Numbered from the stretch's first letter, positions 8,851 to 17,278 are shown. The stretch: 64,000 nucleotides of DNA from Streptomyces alfalfae (GCF_004127445.1 NZ_QEXM01000016.1:62001-126000), one strand, 5' to 3'. Program-made: numbers and translations. Notes: generated from the letters alone by a model not told the origin.

Positions 8851-10366
8851 CCGGCTCGGCCCTGTCGGCGGTCGAGGAGGCGAGGGTCACGACGATCGCG
8901 TCCTCCAGGGCCTTCACCGAGGAGGGCAGGTAGTTGTTGAGGATGACGCTGAAGACCAGTTCACGCCCGTCCTTGTCCTTGACGTAGCCCGACAGCGCGG
9001 ACGCCCCCGTCAGCGAGCCGGTCTTGGCGTGGACGTTGAGGGCCGCCGGGGTCCCGCACATCCGCGAGCGCAGCGTGCCGCCCTCGGACTTGCCGGGCGC
9101 GCACGCCACCGGCAGGGACGCGTACCAGTCGGCGAACCAGGGCTCGCCCTTCACCGACCGCAGCAGCTCGATGTACTGGTCCGCCGCCACGTTGTCCTTG
9201 CGTGAGAGCCCGGAGCCGTCCACCTGGCGGATCTTGCCGGGGTCGACACCGGCGGTCCTCAGATAGCCGCCGATCGCGGCGACGCCATCGCGCCAACTGC
9301 CGGGACGCCCGGTCGCCTTGTGCCCCATGGCCTTGGTCAGGGACTCCGCGTGCATGTTGTTGGACAGCTTCATGAAGGGGACCATGAGGTCCTTGACCGG
9401 CATGGAGTCGTGCGAGGCGAGCCGATCCGCGCCCTCGGGCGTGGCCTTCCCCGTCCTGGTCGGGCCGCTCACCCGCACGCCGTGTGCGGCGAGCGCGTCG
9501 CGGAAGACGGCGGCGGCGTACCCGGTCGGCTCCCAGACGGTCACCCACTCCTTGGTGGTGTCCCCGCCGGCCGGCGCCGTGCCGCTGACGGTGATGGTGT
9601 TCTCACCGTGCCGCCGCTCGACGGCGATGGTGTCGGCGCCGCCCGCCGCGACGGTGGTGGCGCGCAGATCGATGTCCACGTACTCGGTCTTCGGGGTGAC
9701 GCTCACGCGCGGCCTCTCCCCCGCCTTCGCGCCCGGCGCGACCTCGACGATCACCGTCCCGGTGTCGTAGTCCGTGTCGGGGGCGACGCTGAGGGCGCTG
9801 ATCTGCGCCGCGTAGTAGGCGGACTCGTCGTCGCCGCCCCATGTGTCGCCGACGCGGTGGGCGTCGAAGCGGGTGTCGTCGGCGACGAGGCGCCCCGAGA
9901 CCCGCCTGACCCCCGAGTCCGCGATCTCCGCGGCGAGACCGTCGTAGTCCTTGGCCAGCGTCGTCGGATCGCCTGTGCCGCGCAGATACAGGTCTCCATG
10001 GAGCACGCTCCCGCGCCGCGTGCCGTCGAGGAGGACGTCGGTGGTGAAGCGGTGGCCGGGGCCGAGCAGCTCCATGGCGGCGGCCGAGGTGAGCAGCTTG
10101 GTGTTGGACGCGGGCATGAGGCGCCCGCTGGGCCGGTGCTGGTAGAGGATGTCGCCGGACGCGGCGTCGGCGACCACGACACTGGCCGTGCCGCCCTCCA
10201 TGCGGGGGTCGCCGAGAATGGTGTCGATGGCTTCGGGGAGCCCGGACCGGTCGGAGTCCGCCCCGGCCGGCGGCCCGAAGGAGAGGCCGGCCGCCGCGAC
10301 GGCGAGCACGGCGGGCCAGATCCAGTGGCGCATGCGGTGGTTGACGCGTCTCACGGGTCTACTCAT
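8774..10366 (-). CDS. dacB: D-alanyl-D-alanine carboxypeptidase/endopeptidase, PBP4 type (S13)
   Basis: Start ATG 10366 gives 530 residues with a basic N-terminus and a Sec signal peptide (HWIWPAVLAVAAAGLSFG). The three penicillin-binding motifs are present in order: PASNTK with Ser87 and Lys90, LSNNMHAE (SxN) and HAKTGSLTG (KTG). The long insertion between SxxK and SxN is typical of peptidase family S13 (class C PBP4/DacB). The enzyme trims or cleaves D-Ala-D-Ala peptides of peptidoglycan outside the membrane. A longer open frame to 10480 overlaps the ssrA terminator and is unlikely to be translated. The gene lies downstream of ssrA on the same strand, separated by that terminator. Confidence 0.87.
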   Translation of the reverse strand: MSRPVRRVNHRMRHWIWPAVLAVAAAGLSFGPPAGADSDRSGLPEAIDTILGDPRMEGGTASVVVADAASGDILYQHRPSGRLMPASNTKLLTSAAAMELLGPGHRFTTDVLLDGTRRGSVLHGDLYLRGTGDPTTLAKDYDGLAAEIADSGVRRVSGRLVADDTRFDAHRVGDTWGGDDESAYYAAQISALSVAPDTDYDTGTVIVEVAPGAKAGERPRVSVTPKTEYVDIDLRATTVAAGGADTIAVERRHGENTITVSGTAPAGGDTTKEWVTVWEPTGYAAAVFRDALAAHGVRVSGPTRTGKATPEGADRLASHDSMPVKDLMVPFMKLSNNMHAESLTKAMGHKATGRPGSWRDGVAAIGGYLRTAGVDPGKIRQVDGSGLSRKDNVAADQYIELLRSVKGEPWFADWYASLPVACAPGKSEGGTLRSRMCGTPAALNVHAKTGSLTGASALSGYVKDKDGRELVFSVILNNYLPSSVKALEDAIVVTLASSTADRAEPVTPRSARAAGPGADVECSWRKPARC

Positions 10367-10435
10367 GACCCTGGAGCATCCCCGACCCGGCCGCGTCGCG
10401 ACAGACCCCGCTCCGCACGGAACGGAGAAACGGCA

Positions 10436-10470
10436 CGGAAAAAGCCCCCTGGTCCGGGGACCGGGGGGCT
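10436..10470 (-). terminator. Rho-independent terminator of ssrA
   Basis: On the minus strand AGCCCCC at 10470-10464 pairs with GGGGGCT at 10449-10443, with an inner GGTCC/GGACC stem. The stem is followed by five T residues (10443-10438). It sits about 20 bases past the tmRNA 3' end, so it is a textbook intrinsic terminator for ssrA. Confidence 0.8.
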
Positions 10471-10490
10471 CTGACCTCACATGGGAATTG

Positions 10491-10857
10491 TGGAGATGGC
10501 GGGAATCGAACCCGCGTCCAACGGTGCAGAATCAGGGCTTCTCCGTGTGCAGTTCGCTGCGATTTTCTCGGCCCCGGCGATCACGCGAACAAGTCGCCGA
10601 CGGGCCCAGTCACTGTTTGATTTCCTTCAAGGTCCCGTGACCGGGCCTAGAAGTTTAGTTCCCTAGCTGATGCCAGGATCCGGGTCGGGAACAGCCCCGG
10701 GCTGACACTTCGCAAGTCGCTACTTAGGCAGCGAGGGCGAAGGAATCGCGCTTGGTGTTGGCGATTATTTGTTGCGACATATGGTTAACGAGATCATTGC
10801 CGCTTCCTCGACACGCTTCCCCTGCTTCGACATCCGCTGTCGAAACCGATCATCCCC
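10491..10857 (-). ncRNA. ssrA: Transfer-messenger RNA (tmRNA)
   Basis: The minus strand carries a complete one-piece tmRNA of about 367 bases. The 5' end GGGGATG (10857-10851) pairs with CATCTCC (10498-10492), and the third pair is a G-U wobble, the alanine identity element. The T arm CGGGTTCGATTCCCG is present. The resume frame reads ANTKRDSFALAA followed by TAA (10762-10724), a proteolysis tag ending in the ALAA degron. After the discriminator A at 10491 the genome reads CAA rather than CCA, so CCA is probably added after transcription. It rescues stalled ribosomes together with SmpB, encoded just upstream on the same strand. A possible -10 (TACGAT, 10949-10944) lies upstream. Confidence 0.96.
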
Positions 10858-11036
10858 ATGTTGATTTTTCAAGGTGGATCCTCCGACCCGCCCCGCGGCG
10901 GACCTTCGCATCCGGGTGCCCCGTCACCAGCGGAGCAAGACCCATCGTACGTGACCAACGCACGACGGTGCCAGCCCATTCCCGCGGACGGGCGGACCGG
11001 CGGGCCGACTGGCCGACTGACCGGCCGGCGAGCGGG
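10858..11036. promoter_or_regulatory. ssrA upstream region
   Basis: This 180-base gap between the smpB stop and the tmRNA 5' end holds a minus-strand TACGAT (10949-10944). TGGCAC lies 18 bases further upstream as a weak -35 candidate. An AT-rich stretch (TTGAAAAATCAACAT) directly precedes the mature 5' end. The transcript could start at either place and be matured by RNase P. Confidence 0.3.
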
Positions 11037-11558
11037 CTAGCCGATGCCCTGGCGCCGCCGCACCGCCGAGATCGCGCGGTTCGTCTCGCGGGTGTCCTGC
11101 TTCTCACGCAGCGTCTGCCGCTTGTCGTACTCCTTCTTGCCCTTGGCCAGGGCGATCTCCACCTTGACCCGGCTGTCCTTGAAGTACAGGGAGAGCGGCA
11201 CGATCGTGTGGCCCGTCTCCTTCGACTTCGACTCCAGCTTGTCGATCTCCGCGCGGTGCAGCAGGAGCTTGCGCTTCCGCGTGGCGGAGTGGTTGGTCCA
11301 GGTGCCCTGCACGTACTCCGGGACGTGGATGTTGTGCAGCCACGCCTCGCCGTGGTCGATGTGGACGAAGCCGTCCACCAGGGAGGCCCGGCCCATGCGC
11401 AGCGACTTGACCTCGGTGCCCATCAGCACCAGGCCGCACTCGTAGGTGTCCAGGATGTGATAGTCGTGCCGCGCCTTCTTGTTCTGCGCGACGATCTTGC
11501 GGGAGGGGGCCTTCTCAGCGGCCTTCGCGGCCTTGCGCTTTACCTTTTCCTTCGCCAT
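11037..11558 (-). CDS. smpB: SsrA-binding protein SmpB
   Basis: The 173-residue protein has the full SmpB core: [28 protein letters not shown], the [14 protein letters not shown] region and a basic C-terminal tail ([16 protein letters not shown]...). The tail enters the mRNA channel of stalled ribosomes. An additional Lys/Ala-rich stretch of about 18 residues precedes the core, as in other actinobacteria. It binds tmRNA; ssrA lies 179 bases downstream on the same strand. Only 18 bases separate it from the S41 protease stop, and a 7-bp hairpin spans that gap and the first base of the ATG (11558-11579), which might modulate initiation. Confidence 0.96.
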   Translation of the reverse strand: MAKEKVKRKAAKAAEKAPSRKIVAQNKKARHDYHILDTYECGLVLMGTEVKSLRMGRASLVDGFVHIDHGEAWLHNIHVPEYVQGTWTNHSATRKRKLLLHRAEIDKLESKSKETGHTIVPLSLYFKDSRVKVEIALAKGKKEYDKRQTLREKQDTRETNRAISAVRRRQGIG

Positions 11559-11576
11559 AGTGCGGCCATTTTCGCA

Positions 11577-12764
11577 CTAGGAGGGGGGTCCGAGGCCAGT
11601 CAATACTGTCTCGGCCCGCGCTTCGGCGCCGTCCTCGGCCTCCAGGTCCGGTGTGATGCCCCGGCCGTCCACCGCCCGCCCCGATGGCGTGCGGTAGTGC
11701 CCGACGGTCAGTTCGGCGACGGAGCCGTCGGGCAGGCGGCTCGGCATCTGGACCGACCCCTTGCCGAAGGTCCGCGTGCCCACCACCACCGCGCGCCCCC
11801 GATCCTGCAGCGCGCCCGTGAGCAGCTCGGCCGCGCTCATCGTGCCGCCGTCGACGAGCGCGACCACCGGTCTGCCGGTGTCCCCGCCGCGCTCGGCGTG
11901 CAGAGCCTTCTCCTCGCCCCGCACGTCGTACGTGGCGACGAGGCCGCCGTCGACCAGCGCGGACGCCGCGGTGACCGCCTCCGACACCAGCCCGCCCGAG
12001 TTCCCGCGCAGGTCCAGCAGGATGCCGGCGCCCTCGGGCGCCTCGCGCACCGCCTCCCGCACGGCCTCGCCCGACCCCTTGGTGAACGCGTCGATTTTGA
12101 TCACCCTCGCCCCGCGGGACAGCTCGGCGACCCGCACGGAGTCCGTGGACAGACGCGCCCTGCGCAGCGTCTCGCTCCACGCGCGCGTGCCGCGCTCCAG
12201 GCCCAGCTCGACCGGGGTCCCCGCGCGGTCGCCGCGCAGCAGGGAGACGACCTCCGTGACCGGTCGCCCCGCGACGCGCCTGCCGTCGACGGAGCGCAGC
12301 CGGTCGCCCGCGCGGATGCCGGCCAGGGCCGCGGGCCCGCCCTCGCTCACCCGGGAGACCTCGATGCGCCCGTCGGCGGCGCGGCGCGCCCACAGGCCGA
12401 CGCCGGTGTAGGCGCCGTCCAGGGCCTGCTCGAACTTCTGGAACTCCCCGTGCGAGTACACCGAACCCCAGCGGTCCCCGCTGCGGCTGACGGCCTCCTC
12501 GGCGGCCGCCTCGGCGGACTTGCCGTCGGCCATGGCCTCGGCGGCGGCGTCGGCCGCGTCACCGGCGGCGCCGCCCAGCGGGGCCGCGGCGTCCGGACGT
12601 ACCGAAGGGGTGGCCGTTTTCCGGCCCTCGTCCGCCTCGTCGCTCCAGGACCCGGTGGCGGCCCCCGTGACGAGGACGCTCGCGAAGACCAATGCCAGGG
12701 CGGCCCCGCGGCGGACGCGGCGGGGCGGTGAGAGCCGGTCCACGAACCGGTCGAGGCCTGACAT
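11577..12764 (-). CDS. S41 (C-terminal processing) protease, membrane-anchored or secreted
   Basis: The protein has 395 residues with an N-terminal membrane segment (AALALVFASVLVTGAATG) that serves as signal or anchor. A PDZ domain (GVGLWARRAADGRIEVSRV...GIRAGDRLRSVDG) and a C-terminal processing protease domain follow. The Ser-Lys dyad is in GGTMSAAELL (Ser near 310) and TFGKGSVQ (Lys near 335). Such enzymes cut extracytoplasmic proteins from their C-terminus. It lies between ftsX and smpB on the same strand, as in S. coelicolor. A strong hairpin (12790-12820) separates it from ftsX, so it probably has its own promoter. The natural substrate is unknown. Confidence 0.9.
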   Translation of the reverse strand: MSGLDRFVDRLSPPRRVRRGAALALVFASVLVTGAATGSWSDEADEGRKTATPSVRPDAAAPLGGAAGDAADAAAEAMADGKSAEAAAEEAVSRSGDRWGSVYSHGEFQKFEQALDGAYTGVGLWARRAADGRIEVSRVSEGGPAALAGIRAGDRLRSVDGRRVAGRPVTEVVSLLRGDRAGTPVELGLERGTRAWSETLRRARLSTDSVRVAELSRGARVIKIDAFTKGSGEAVREAVREAPEGAGILLDLRGNSGGLVSEAVTAASALVDGGLVATYDVRGEEKALHAERGGDTGRPVVALVDGGTMSAAELLTGALQDRGRAVVVGTRTFGKGSVQMPSRLPDGSVAELTVGHYRTPSGRAVDGRGITPDLEAEDGAEARAETVLTGLGPPS

Positions 12765-12789
12765 GCCGGTGAGTCTAGGACAACGGGGA

Positions 12790-12820
12790 GCGCCGTACGG
12801 CTCGTTGAACCGTACGGCGC
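12790..12820 (-). terminator. Terminator-like hairpin after ftsX
   Basis: GCGCCGTACGG (12790-12800) and its exact inverse (12810-12820) form an 11-bp stem with a 9-base loop. It lies 22 bases past the ftsX stop and before the S41 protease gene. Confidence 0.6.
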
Positions 12821-12842
12821 CCTGTTCCGCTGAACGTACTTG

Positions 12843-13760
12843 TCACACCTTGAGGTACTTGCGCAACGCGAAGAACGCGGCGAGCGCCGGCATCAGCAGG
12901 CCGATCGCGAGCACCAGCGGCAGCTTCGCGAGGACCGCGTCCCAGCCGATGAAGTTGATGAGGTTGATCTTCTCGGAGAGCGCGAGACCGTGGTCGATCA
13001 TGAAGTAGCGGCCCACGACGAGCATTCCGCAGGCGAGGCCGCCGCCGATGAGACCGGCGACCGCGGCCTCCATGATGAACGGCATCTGGATGTAGAAGCT
13101 GGACGCGCCGACGAGGCGCATGATGCCCGTCTCACGCCGACGGCTGAACGCGGAGACGCGCACGGTGTTGACGATCAGCATCAGCGCCACCACGAGCATC
13201 AGCGCCATGACCGCGACCGCCGCCCAGTTCATGCCGTTGAGCAGTTCGAAGAGGTTGTCCAGATAATCCTTCTGGTCCTGCACGGACTGCACGCCGTCAC
13301 GGCCCGAGAAGGCGGTGGCGACCACCTGGTACTTCTCCGGGTCCTTCAGCTTCACACGGAAGGACTCCTGCATCTGGTCCGGCGTCAGGGAGCTGGCCAG
13401 CGGCGAGTCGCCGAACTGCTCCTTGTAGTGCTTGTACGCCTCGTCCGCCGACTCGTGCTGGACGGTGTCCACGACCGGCATCTTCTTCAGATCCGTGAGG
13501 ATCTGGTCCTTCTGCTCGTTCGTGACGGCGCCCTTGGCGCACTTGGGGTCCTGCTCGGCGTCGGCCTTGTTGCAGAGGTAGATCGAGACGTTGACCTTGT
13601 CGTACCAGTAGCCCTTCATCGTGCTCACCTGGTCACGCATGAGCAGCGAACCGCCGAACAGGGCGAGCGAGAGCGCTACGGAGACGATGACCGCGAAGGT
13701 CATCGTGAGATTCCGGCGGAGACCGACGCCGATCTCCGACAGGACGAACTGGGCGCGCAT
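12843..13760 (-). CDS. ftsX: Cell division protein FtsX
   Basis: This 305-residue membrane protein has the FtsX layout: one N-terminal helix, a large extracellular loop (about residues 45-170, with a Cys pair CNKADAEQDPKC) and three C-terminal helices. The conserved TVRVSAFSRRRETGIMRLVGAS region lies between helices 2 and 3. It pairs with the ATPase FtsE to control peptidoglycan hydrolases at division or during sporulation. A GAAAGG ribosome site precedes ATG 13760. The 88-base gap to ftsE carries a hairpin and 9-bp tandem repeats, which is more than a simple operon junction. Confidence 0.96.
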   Translation of the reverse strand: MRAQFVLSEIGVGLRRNLTMTFAVIVSVALSLALFGGSLLMRDQVSTMKGYWYDKVNVSIYLCNKADAEQDPKCAKGAVTNEQKDQILTDLKKMPVVDTVQHESADEAYKHYKEQFGDSPLASSLTPDQMQESFRVKLKDPEKYQVVATAFSGRDGVQSVQDQKDYLDNLFELLNGMNWAAVAVMALMLVVALMLIVNTVRVSAFSRRRETGIMRLVGASSFYIQMPFIMEAAVAGLIGGGLACGMLVVGRYFMIDHGLALSEKINLINFIGWDAVLAKLPLVLAIGLLMPALAAFFALRKYLKV

Positions 13761-13772
13761 GGCGGCCTTTCA

Positions 13773-13799
13773 GTGGATCAGGTGGATCGAGTGGATCAG
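13773..13799. repeat. Three tandem 9-bp repeats between ftsE and ftsX
   Basis: GTGGATCAG, GTGGATCGA and GTGGATCAG follow each other without spacers at 13773, 13782 and 13791, a dozen bases upstream of the ftsX start. Their role is unknown; they could be a protein site or slippage product. Confidence 0.7.
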
Positions 13800-13808
13800 A
13801 CGTGCGGG

Positions 13809-13837
13809 CGGACACGGACGCCGGGCGTCCGTGTCCG
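13809..13837 (-). terminator. Strong hairpin between ftsE and ftsX
   Basis: CGGACACGGACG (13809-13820) and its exact inverse (13826-13837) give a 12-bp stem with a 5-base loop. It starts 12 bases after the ftsE stop. There is no U-tract. It may act as a partial terminator or as an mRNA-stabilising hairpin setting the FtsE:FtsX ratio. Confidence 0.55.
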
Positions 13838-13848
13838 AGAGTTCGCAG

Positions 13849-14538
13849 CTAGTGCTGGTATCCGTACACGCCGCGCGACTGGTCGCGGACGAGACGGCCC
13901 TTCTCCAGCTCGATGACCCGCTTGCGCATCTGGTCCACGATCTGCTGGTCGTGGGTGGCCATCACGACGGTGGTGCCGGTCCGGTTGATCCGGTCGAGCA
14001 GCTTCATGATGCCGACGGAGGTCTGCGGGTCGAGGTTGCCGGTCGGCTCGTCGGCGATCAGCAGCTTCGGGCGGTTGACGAACGCGCGCGCGATCGCCAC
14101 CCGCTGCTGCTCACCGCCGGAGAGCTCGCCGGGCATCCGGTCCTCCTTGCCGCCGAGGCCCACGAGATCGAGCACCTGGGGCACGGACTTGCGGATCTCG
14201 CCGCGGGACTTGCCGATCACCTCCTGCGCGAAGGCGACGTTCTCGCCGACGGTCTTGTTCGGCAGGAGGCGGAAGTCCTGGAAGACGGTGCCCAGCTGGC
14301 GGCGCATGTGCGGCACCTTGAAGTTGGACAGGCGCGCCAGGTCCTTGCCGAGGACGTGCACCTGGCCGTGGCTGGTGCGCTCCTCGCGCAGGACGAGCCG
14401 CAGGAAGGTGGACTTTCCGGAGCCGGAGGACCCGACGAGGAAGACGAACTCGCCCTTCTCGATCTCCAGGGAGACGTCCCTGAGCGCGGGGCGGCTCTGC
14501 TTCGGATAGGCCTTGGAGACGTTGTCGAATCGGATCAC
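13849..14538 (-). CDS. ftsE: Cell division ATP-binding protein FtsE
   Basis: The 229-residue ABC ATPase starts with GTG 14538 ([11 protein letters not shown]). Motifs are Walker [10 protein letters not shown], the Q-loop QDFRLLPNK, signature LSGGEQQR, Walker [13 protein letters not shown] and the switch His in ATHD. The length and the very high conservation match actinobacterial FtsE. It binds the cytoplasmic side of FtsX. The start lacks a clear ribosome site, so a leaderless or near-leaderless transcript is possible. Confidence 0.96.
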   Translation of the reverse strand: MIRFDNVSKAYPKQSRPALRDVSLEIEKGEFVFLVGSSGSGKSTFLRLVLREERTSHGQVHVLGKDLARLSNFKVPHMRRQLGTVFQDFRLLPNKTVGENVAFAQEVIGKSRGEIRKSVPQVLDLVGLGGKEDRMPGELSGGEQQRVAIARAFVNRPKLLIADEPTGNLDPQTSVGIMKLLDRINRTGTTVVMATHDQQIVDQMRKRVIELEKGRLVRDQSRGVYGYQH

Positions 14539-14813
14539 GGATGCACCACGGGTTGCCGGGGGTAGGTGAGCGTGACCATACGCGAACCCGGTGCGCGAGC
14601 GCAGTCGGCGTCCTGAGTTGCGCGATTTGTCGTGGTGCGCCCGGGGAACAAAAGGGGTGGGCGCCCTGACGGGCGGCGGCGCGGCGACCGGTCGGAAACC
14701 GTCGGAACAGGGCGGGCCGCGCCTAAATCCGCGGAAGCTGGCACAGTGGTAGGGGGAACGATTGCGTTCCCCGTAGCGTTGGGCAGGCTGACACTGTGCG
14801 GGAGGAGAAGCGC
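14539..14813. promoter_or_regulatory. Divergent promoter region ftsE / zinc-ribbon gene
   Basis: This 275-base gap separates the divergent ftsE and small zinc-ribbon genes and must hold both promoters. The clearest structure is the inverted repeat at 14753-14772. I could not assign a -10/-35 pair with confidence. Confidence 0.4.
14753..14772. promoter_or_regulatory. 8-bp inverted repeat upstream of the zinc-ribbon gene
   Basis: GGGGAACG (14753-14760), ATTG, CGTTCCCC (14765-14772) form a perfect palindrome 41 bases before ATG 14814. It could be an operator or a hairpin in the leader. Confidence 0.45.
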
Positions 14814-15005
14814 ATGACCCTGGATCGGTTGGTATGCGCGAACTGCGCAGCGCCCGTGAGCGAAGGCCGCTGCCCCGTGTGCCGGGCCAATCGCGAGCGC
14901 ATGCAGCAGGACGGGCCCTTCGCGGGCCTCAATCCCGCGGCTCTGATAGCGCTGCTCGTGGTGCTCATCGCGGCGGTCGCGCTGCTGGCGCACCAGTCCG
15001 CGTAG
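14814..15005 (+). CDS. Small zinc-ribbon membrane protein
   Basis: ATG 14814 is preceded by GGAGGAGA at the proper distance, so I prefer it to ATG 14796. The 63-residue product has two CxxC pairs (CANC and CPVC, about residues 8-23), which should bind one zinc. A short hydrophilic spacer and one C-terminal membrane helix ([18 protein letters not shown]) follow. Small proteins of this design are conserved in Streptomyces beside ftsEX, but no function is known to me. Three hairpins follow the stop. Confidence 0.8.
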   Translation: MTLDRLVCANCAAPVSEGRCPVCRANRERMQQDGPFAGLNPAALIALLVVLIAAVALLAHQSA

Positions 15006-15021
15006 GGACGACACGCACGCG

Positions 15022-15104
15022 GCGTCCCGAGCGGGACGCGATGGCGTCCGGAGCCGGACGCGTGAGAAAGGGCCCAGGTCCTCCGCCGGAGGTCCGGGCC
15101 CTTC
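15022..15104. terminator. Array of three hairpins between convergent genes
   Basis: Three back-to-back stems follow the zinc-ribbon gene. GCGTCCC/GGGACGC is at 15022-15039, GCGTCCGG/CCGGACGC at 15044-15061, and a long stem built on AAGGGCCC/GGGCCCTT plus CCTCC/GGAGG at 15068-15103. The last resembles an intrinsic terminator working in both directions for the convergent genes on each side. Confidence 0.65.
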
Positions 15105-15159
15105 GTCATGTCCGCACACCGCGTACGTCGCCGTACGTAGCTACCGCGTCACCCCGCGG

Positions 15160-15891
15160 TCAGGCAGCGGCGCCGCGGCTGCCGACGAGGCGCGGCAGGA
15201 TGCGGAAGCCGATGCCGCCGGCGATCATCGTCGCGGCGCCGATCAGCAGGAACGTGGTCTCGGCGGCGCCGGTCTCGGCCAGCTCGCCCTTCTCGCCGCC
15301 GGCCTGGTTGCTGCCGCCCTGCTCGACGGGCTTGGAGCCGGTGTCGGTCAGGCTGTCCTTGCCCTGACCCTGCTCGACGGGGTTGGAGCCGCCGTCGGGG
15401 CCGGGGCCGGTGTCGCCGCCGCCGGTGCCGCCGCCGTTGCCACCGCCGCCGGTGCTGCCACCGTTGCCGCCACCGCCGGTGTTGCCGCCGTTGCCGCCAC
15501 CGCCGGTGCCGTTCCCGTCACCCGGGGCGGTCGGGTCGGTGGTGGGCGGGTCGGTGGGCTCACCCGGGTTCGTGGGCTCCGGGTCCGGGTTGGTCGGCTC
15601 GGGGCCCGGGTTCGTCGGCTCCGGGTCGGGGTTCGTCGGCTCCGGGTCCGGGCCGGGGATCGTCGGGTTCGGGTCGGTCGGCTCCGGGTCGGGGTCCTCG
15701 TCGCCCGCGGCCGGAAGGTCCACGTCCACACCGACGCCGCTCTCGTCCGCGTGGGCGCCCGCGCCCACACCGCCGAGGTCGACGCCGACGTCGAGGGCCG
15801 AAGCGGCACCCGCGGCGGTCAGCGAGGCACCGGCGGCGATCACGGCGCCGGCGGCTATCCGCGCGACACGGATCCGCGTCTTCTTGGTCAT
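15160..15891 (-). CDS. Cell-wall-anchored protein with LAETG sortase signal and Pro/Gly repeats
   Basis: The 243-residue protein has a Sec signal peptide (RIAAGAVIAAGASLTAAGAASA). A short mature N-terminus is followed by Asp/Glu/Pro/Thr-rich repeats (DPEPTNP and variants, four copies, near 15560-15700) and Gly/Asn-rich repeats of 9 residues (TGGGGNGGN type, near 15420-15515). Near residue 204 the motif LAETG precedes a membrane helix and a basic tail. LAxTG is the signal recognised by class E sortases of Streptomyces, so the protein should be linked to peptidoglycan. The repeats look like a wall-spanning stalk; no binding domain is visible. It stands alone between two terminators. Confidence 0.85.
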   Translation of the reverse strand: MTKKTRIRVARIAAGAVIAAGASLTAAGAASALDVGVDLGGVGAGAHADESGVGVDVDLPAAGDEDPDPEPTDPNPTIPGPDPEPTNPDPEPTNPGPEPTNPDPEPTNPGEPTDPPTTDPTAPGDGNGTGGGGNGGNTGGGGNGGSTGGGGNGGGTGGGDTGPGPDGGSNPVEQGQGKDSLTDTGSKPVEQGGSNQAGGEKGELAETGAAETTFLLIGAATMIAGGIGFRILPRLVGSRGAAA

Positions 15892-16110
15892 CTGGCTGCT
15901 ACCCCCAGTAGCTGAAATCGTCGGTGAGGCAGCGTCCGGGGCGGCGATCGCAGGGGCGCTCGATCAGCCCCCACAGATCCCACGCGCCCCACGAATACGC
16001 ATGCCGCGCGCCAGCCTTTCCACTTTTGACAGCAGCGTCAAGGTCGTTGCGGGCGCGATGTCCGTTATCGAGGGGGTTGACCGTCCTACGGAGATGTGAC
16101 TGTGACGTAA

Positions 16111-16145
16111 AAGGCAACTGCCGCCTTTGCGGCGGCAGTTGCCTT
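16111..16145 (-). terminator. Intrinsic terminator of prfB
   Basis: A perfect 15-bp stem (16111-16125 with 16131-16145, loop TTTGC) lies 27 bases past the prfB stop. On the minus strand the stem runs straight into TTAC, giving a TTTT tract. The rest of the 280-base gap 15892-16171 shows nothing else clear; it should contain the promoter of the LAETG gene. Confidence 0.8.
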
Positions 16146-16171
16146 GTCGATAAAGCCGCTCAGGGCCGCTT

Positions 16172-17278
16172 TTACTTCTCCTGCTGCTTGCGCCAGCGAA
16201 TTCCGGCTTCGAGGAAGCCGTCGATCTCGCCGTTGAAGACGGACTCGGGGTTGCCGACCTCGCACTCCGTCCGGAGGTCCTTGACCATCTGGTACGGGTG
16301 CAGGACGTACGAACGCATCTGGTTGCCCCAGGAGTTGCCGCCGTCGCCCTTGAGCGCGTTCATCTTCGCCTGCTCCTCCTGGCGGCGGCGCTCCAAGAGC
16401 TTCGCCTGGAGGACGTTCATCGCGGTCGCCTTGTTCTGGATCTGCGAGCGCTCGTTCTGGCAGGAGACGACGATGCCGGTGGGGATGTGCGTCAGGCGGA
16501 CCGCCGAGTCGGTCGTGTTGACGCCCTGGCCGCCGGGGCCCGAGGAGCGGTACACGTCGACGCGCAACTCGCTCTCGTCGATCTCGATGTGGTCGGTCTG
16601 CTCGACCACGGGCAGGACCTCGACACCGGCGAAGGAGGTCTGGCGACGGCCCTGGTTGTCGAAGGGCGAGATGCGCACGAGGCGGTGGGTGCCCTGCTCG
16701 ACCGAGAGCGTGCCGTACGCGTACGGCACCTGGACGGCGAAGGTGGTCGACTTGATGCCGGCCTCTTCCGCGTACGAGGTCTCGTAGAGCTCCGTCTTGT
16801 AGCCGTGGCGCTCGGCCCAGCGCAGGTACATGCGCTGGAGCTTCTCGGCGAAGTCGGAGGCGTCGACGCCGCCGGCCTCGGCGCGGATGGTGACGACGGC
16901 CTCACGGGAGTCGTACTCCCCGGAGAGGAGGGTCCTGACCTCCATCTCGTCCAGCGCCTTCTTGACGGCCGTGAGCTCGGACTCGGCCTCGGCACGGGTG
17001 TCCGGGTCGTCCTCCTCCTCGGCCATCTCGAACAGCACACCGAGGTCGTCGATGCGACCGCGCAGCGCCTCGGCCTTGCGGACCTCCGCCTGGAGGTGGC
17101 TCAGCTTGCTGGTGATCTTCTGCGCCGCCTCGGGGTCGTCCCAGAGGGACGGGGCGGCCGCCTGCTCCTCGAGCACGGCGATATCGGCCCTCATCTTGTC
17201 GAGGTCCAGGACGGCCTCGATCGACTCCATGGTCGAGGAGAGGGACTTGAGCTCTTCGGATACATCGACGACTGCCAC
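16172..17278 (-). CDS. prfB: Peptide chain release factor 2
   Basis: Start GTG 17278 ([14 protein letters not shown]) gives 368 residues, the usual RF2 size. The codon-recognition tripeptide SPF is near residue 204 and the catalytic GGQ near 249 ([16 protein letters not shown]). It releases polypeptides at UGA and UAA. The reading frame is continuous: there is no internal UGA and no programmed frameshift as in E. coli prfB. The gene lies 65 bases downstream of pkaB on the same strand and ends in a strong terminator. Confidence 0.96.
   Translation of the reverse strand: MAVVDVSEELKSLSSTMESIEAVLDLDKMRADIAVLEEQAAAPSLWDDPEAAQKITSKLSHLQAEVRKAEALRGRIDDLGVLFEMAEEEDDPDTRAEAESELTAVKKALDEMEVRTLLSGEYDSREAVVTIRAEAGGVDASDFAEKLQRMYLRWAERHGYKTELYETSYAEEAGIKSTTFAVQVPYAYGTLSVEQGTHRLVRISPFDNQGRRQTSFAGVEVLPVVEQTDHIEIDESELRVDVYRSSGPGGQGVNTTDSAVRLTHIPTGIVVSCQNERSQIQNKATAMNVLQAKLLERRRQEEQAKMNALKGDGGNSWGNQMRSYVLHPYQMVKDLRTECEVGNPESVFNGEIDGFLEAGIRWRKQQEK

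Noticed and set aside
16172..17278. Programmed frameshift in prfB
   Set aside because: The reading frame is uninterrupted from start to stop, with no early in-frame UGA.
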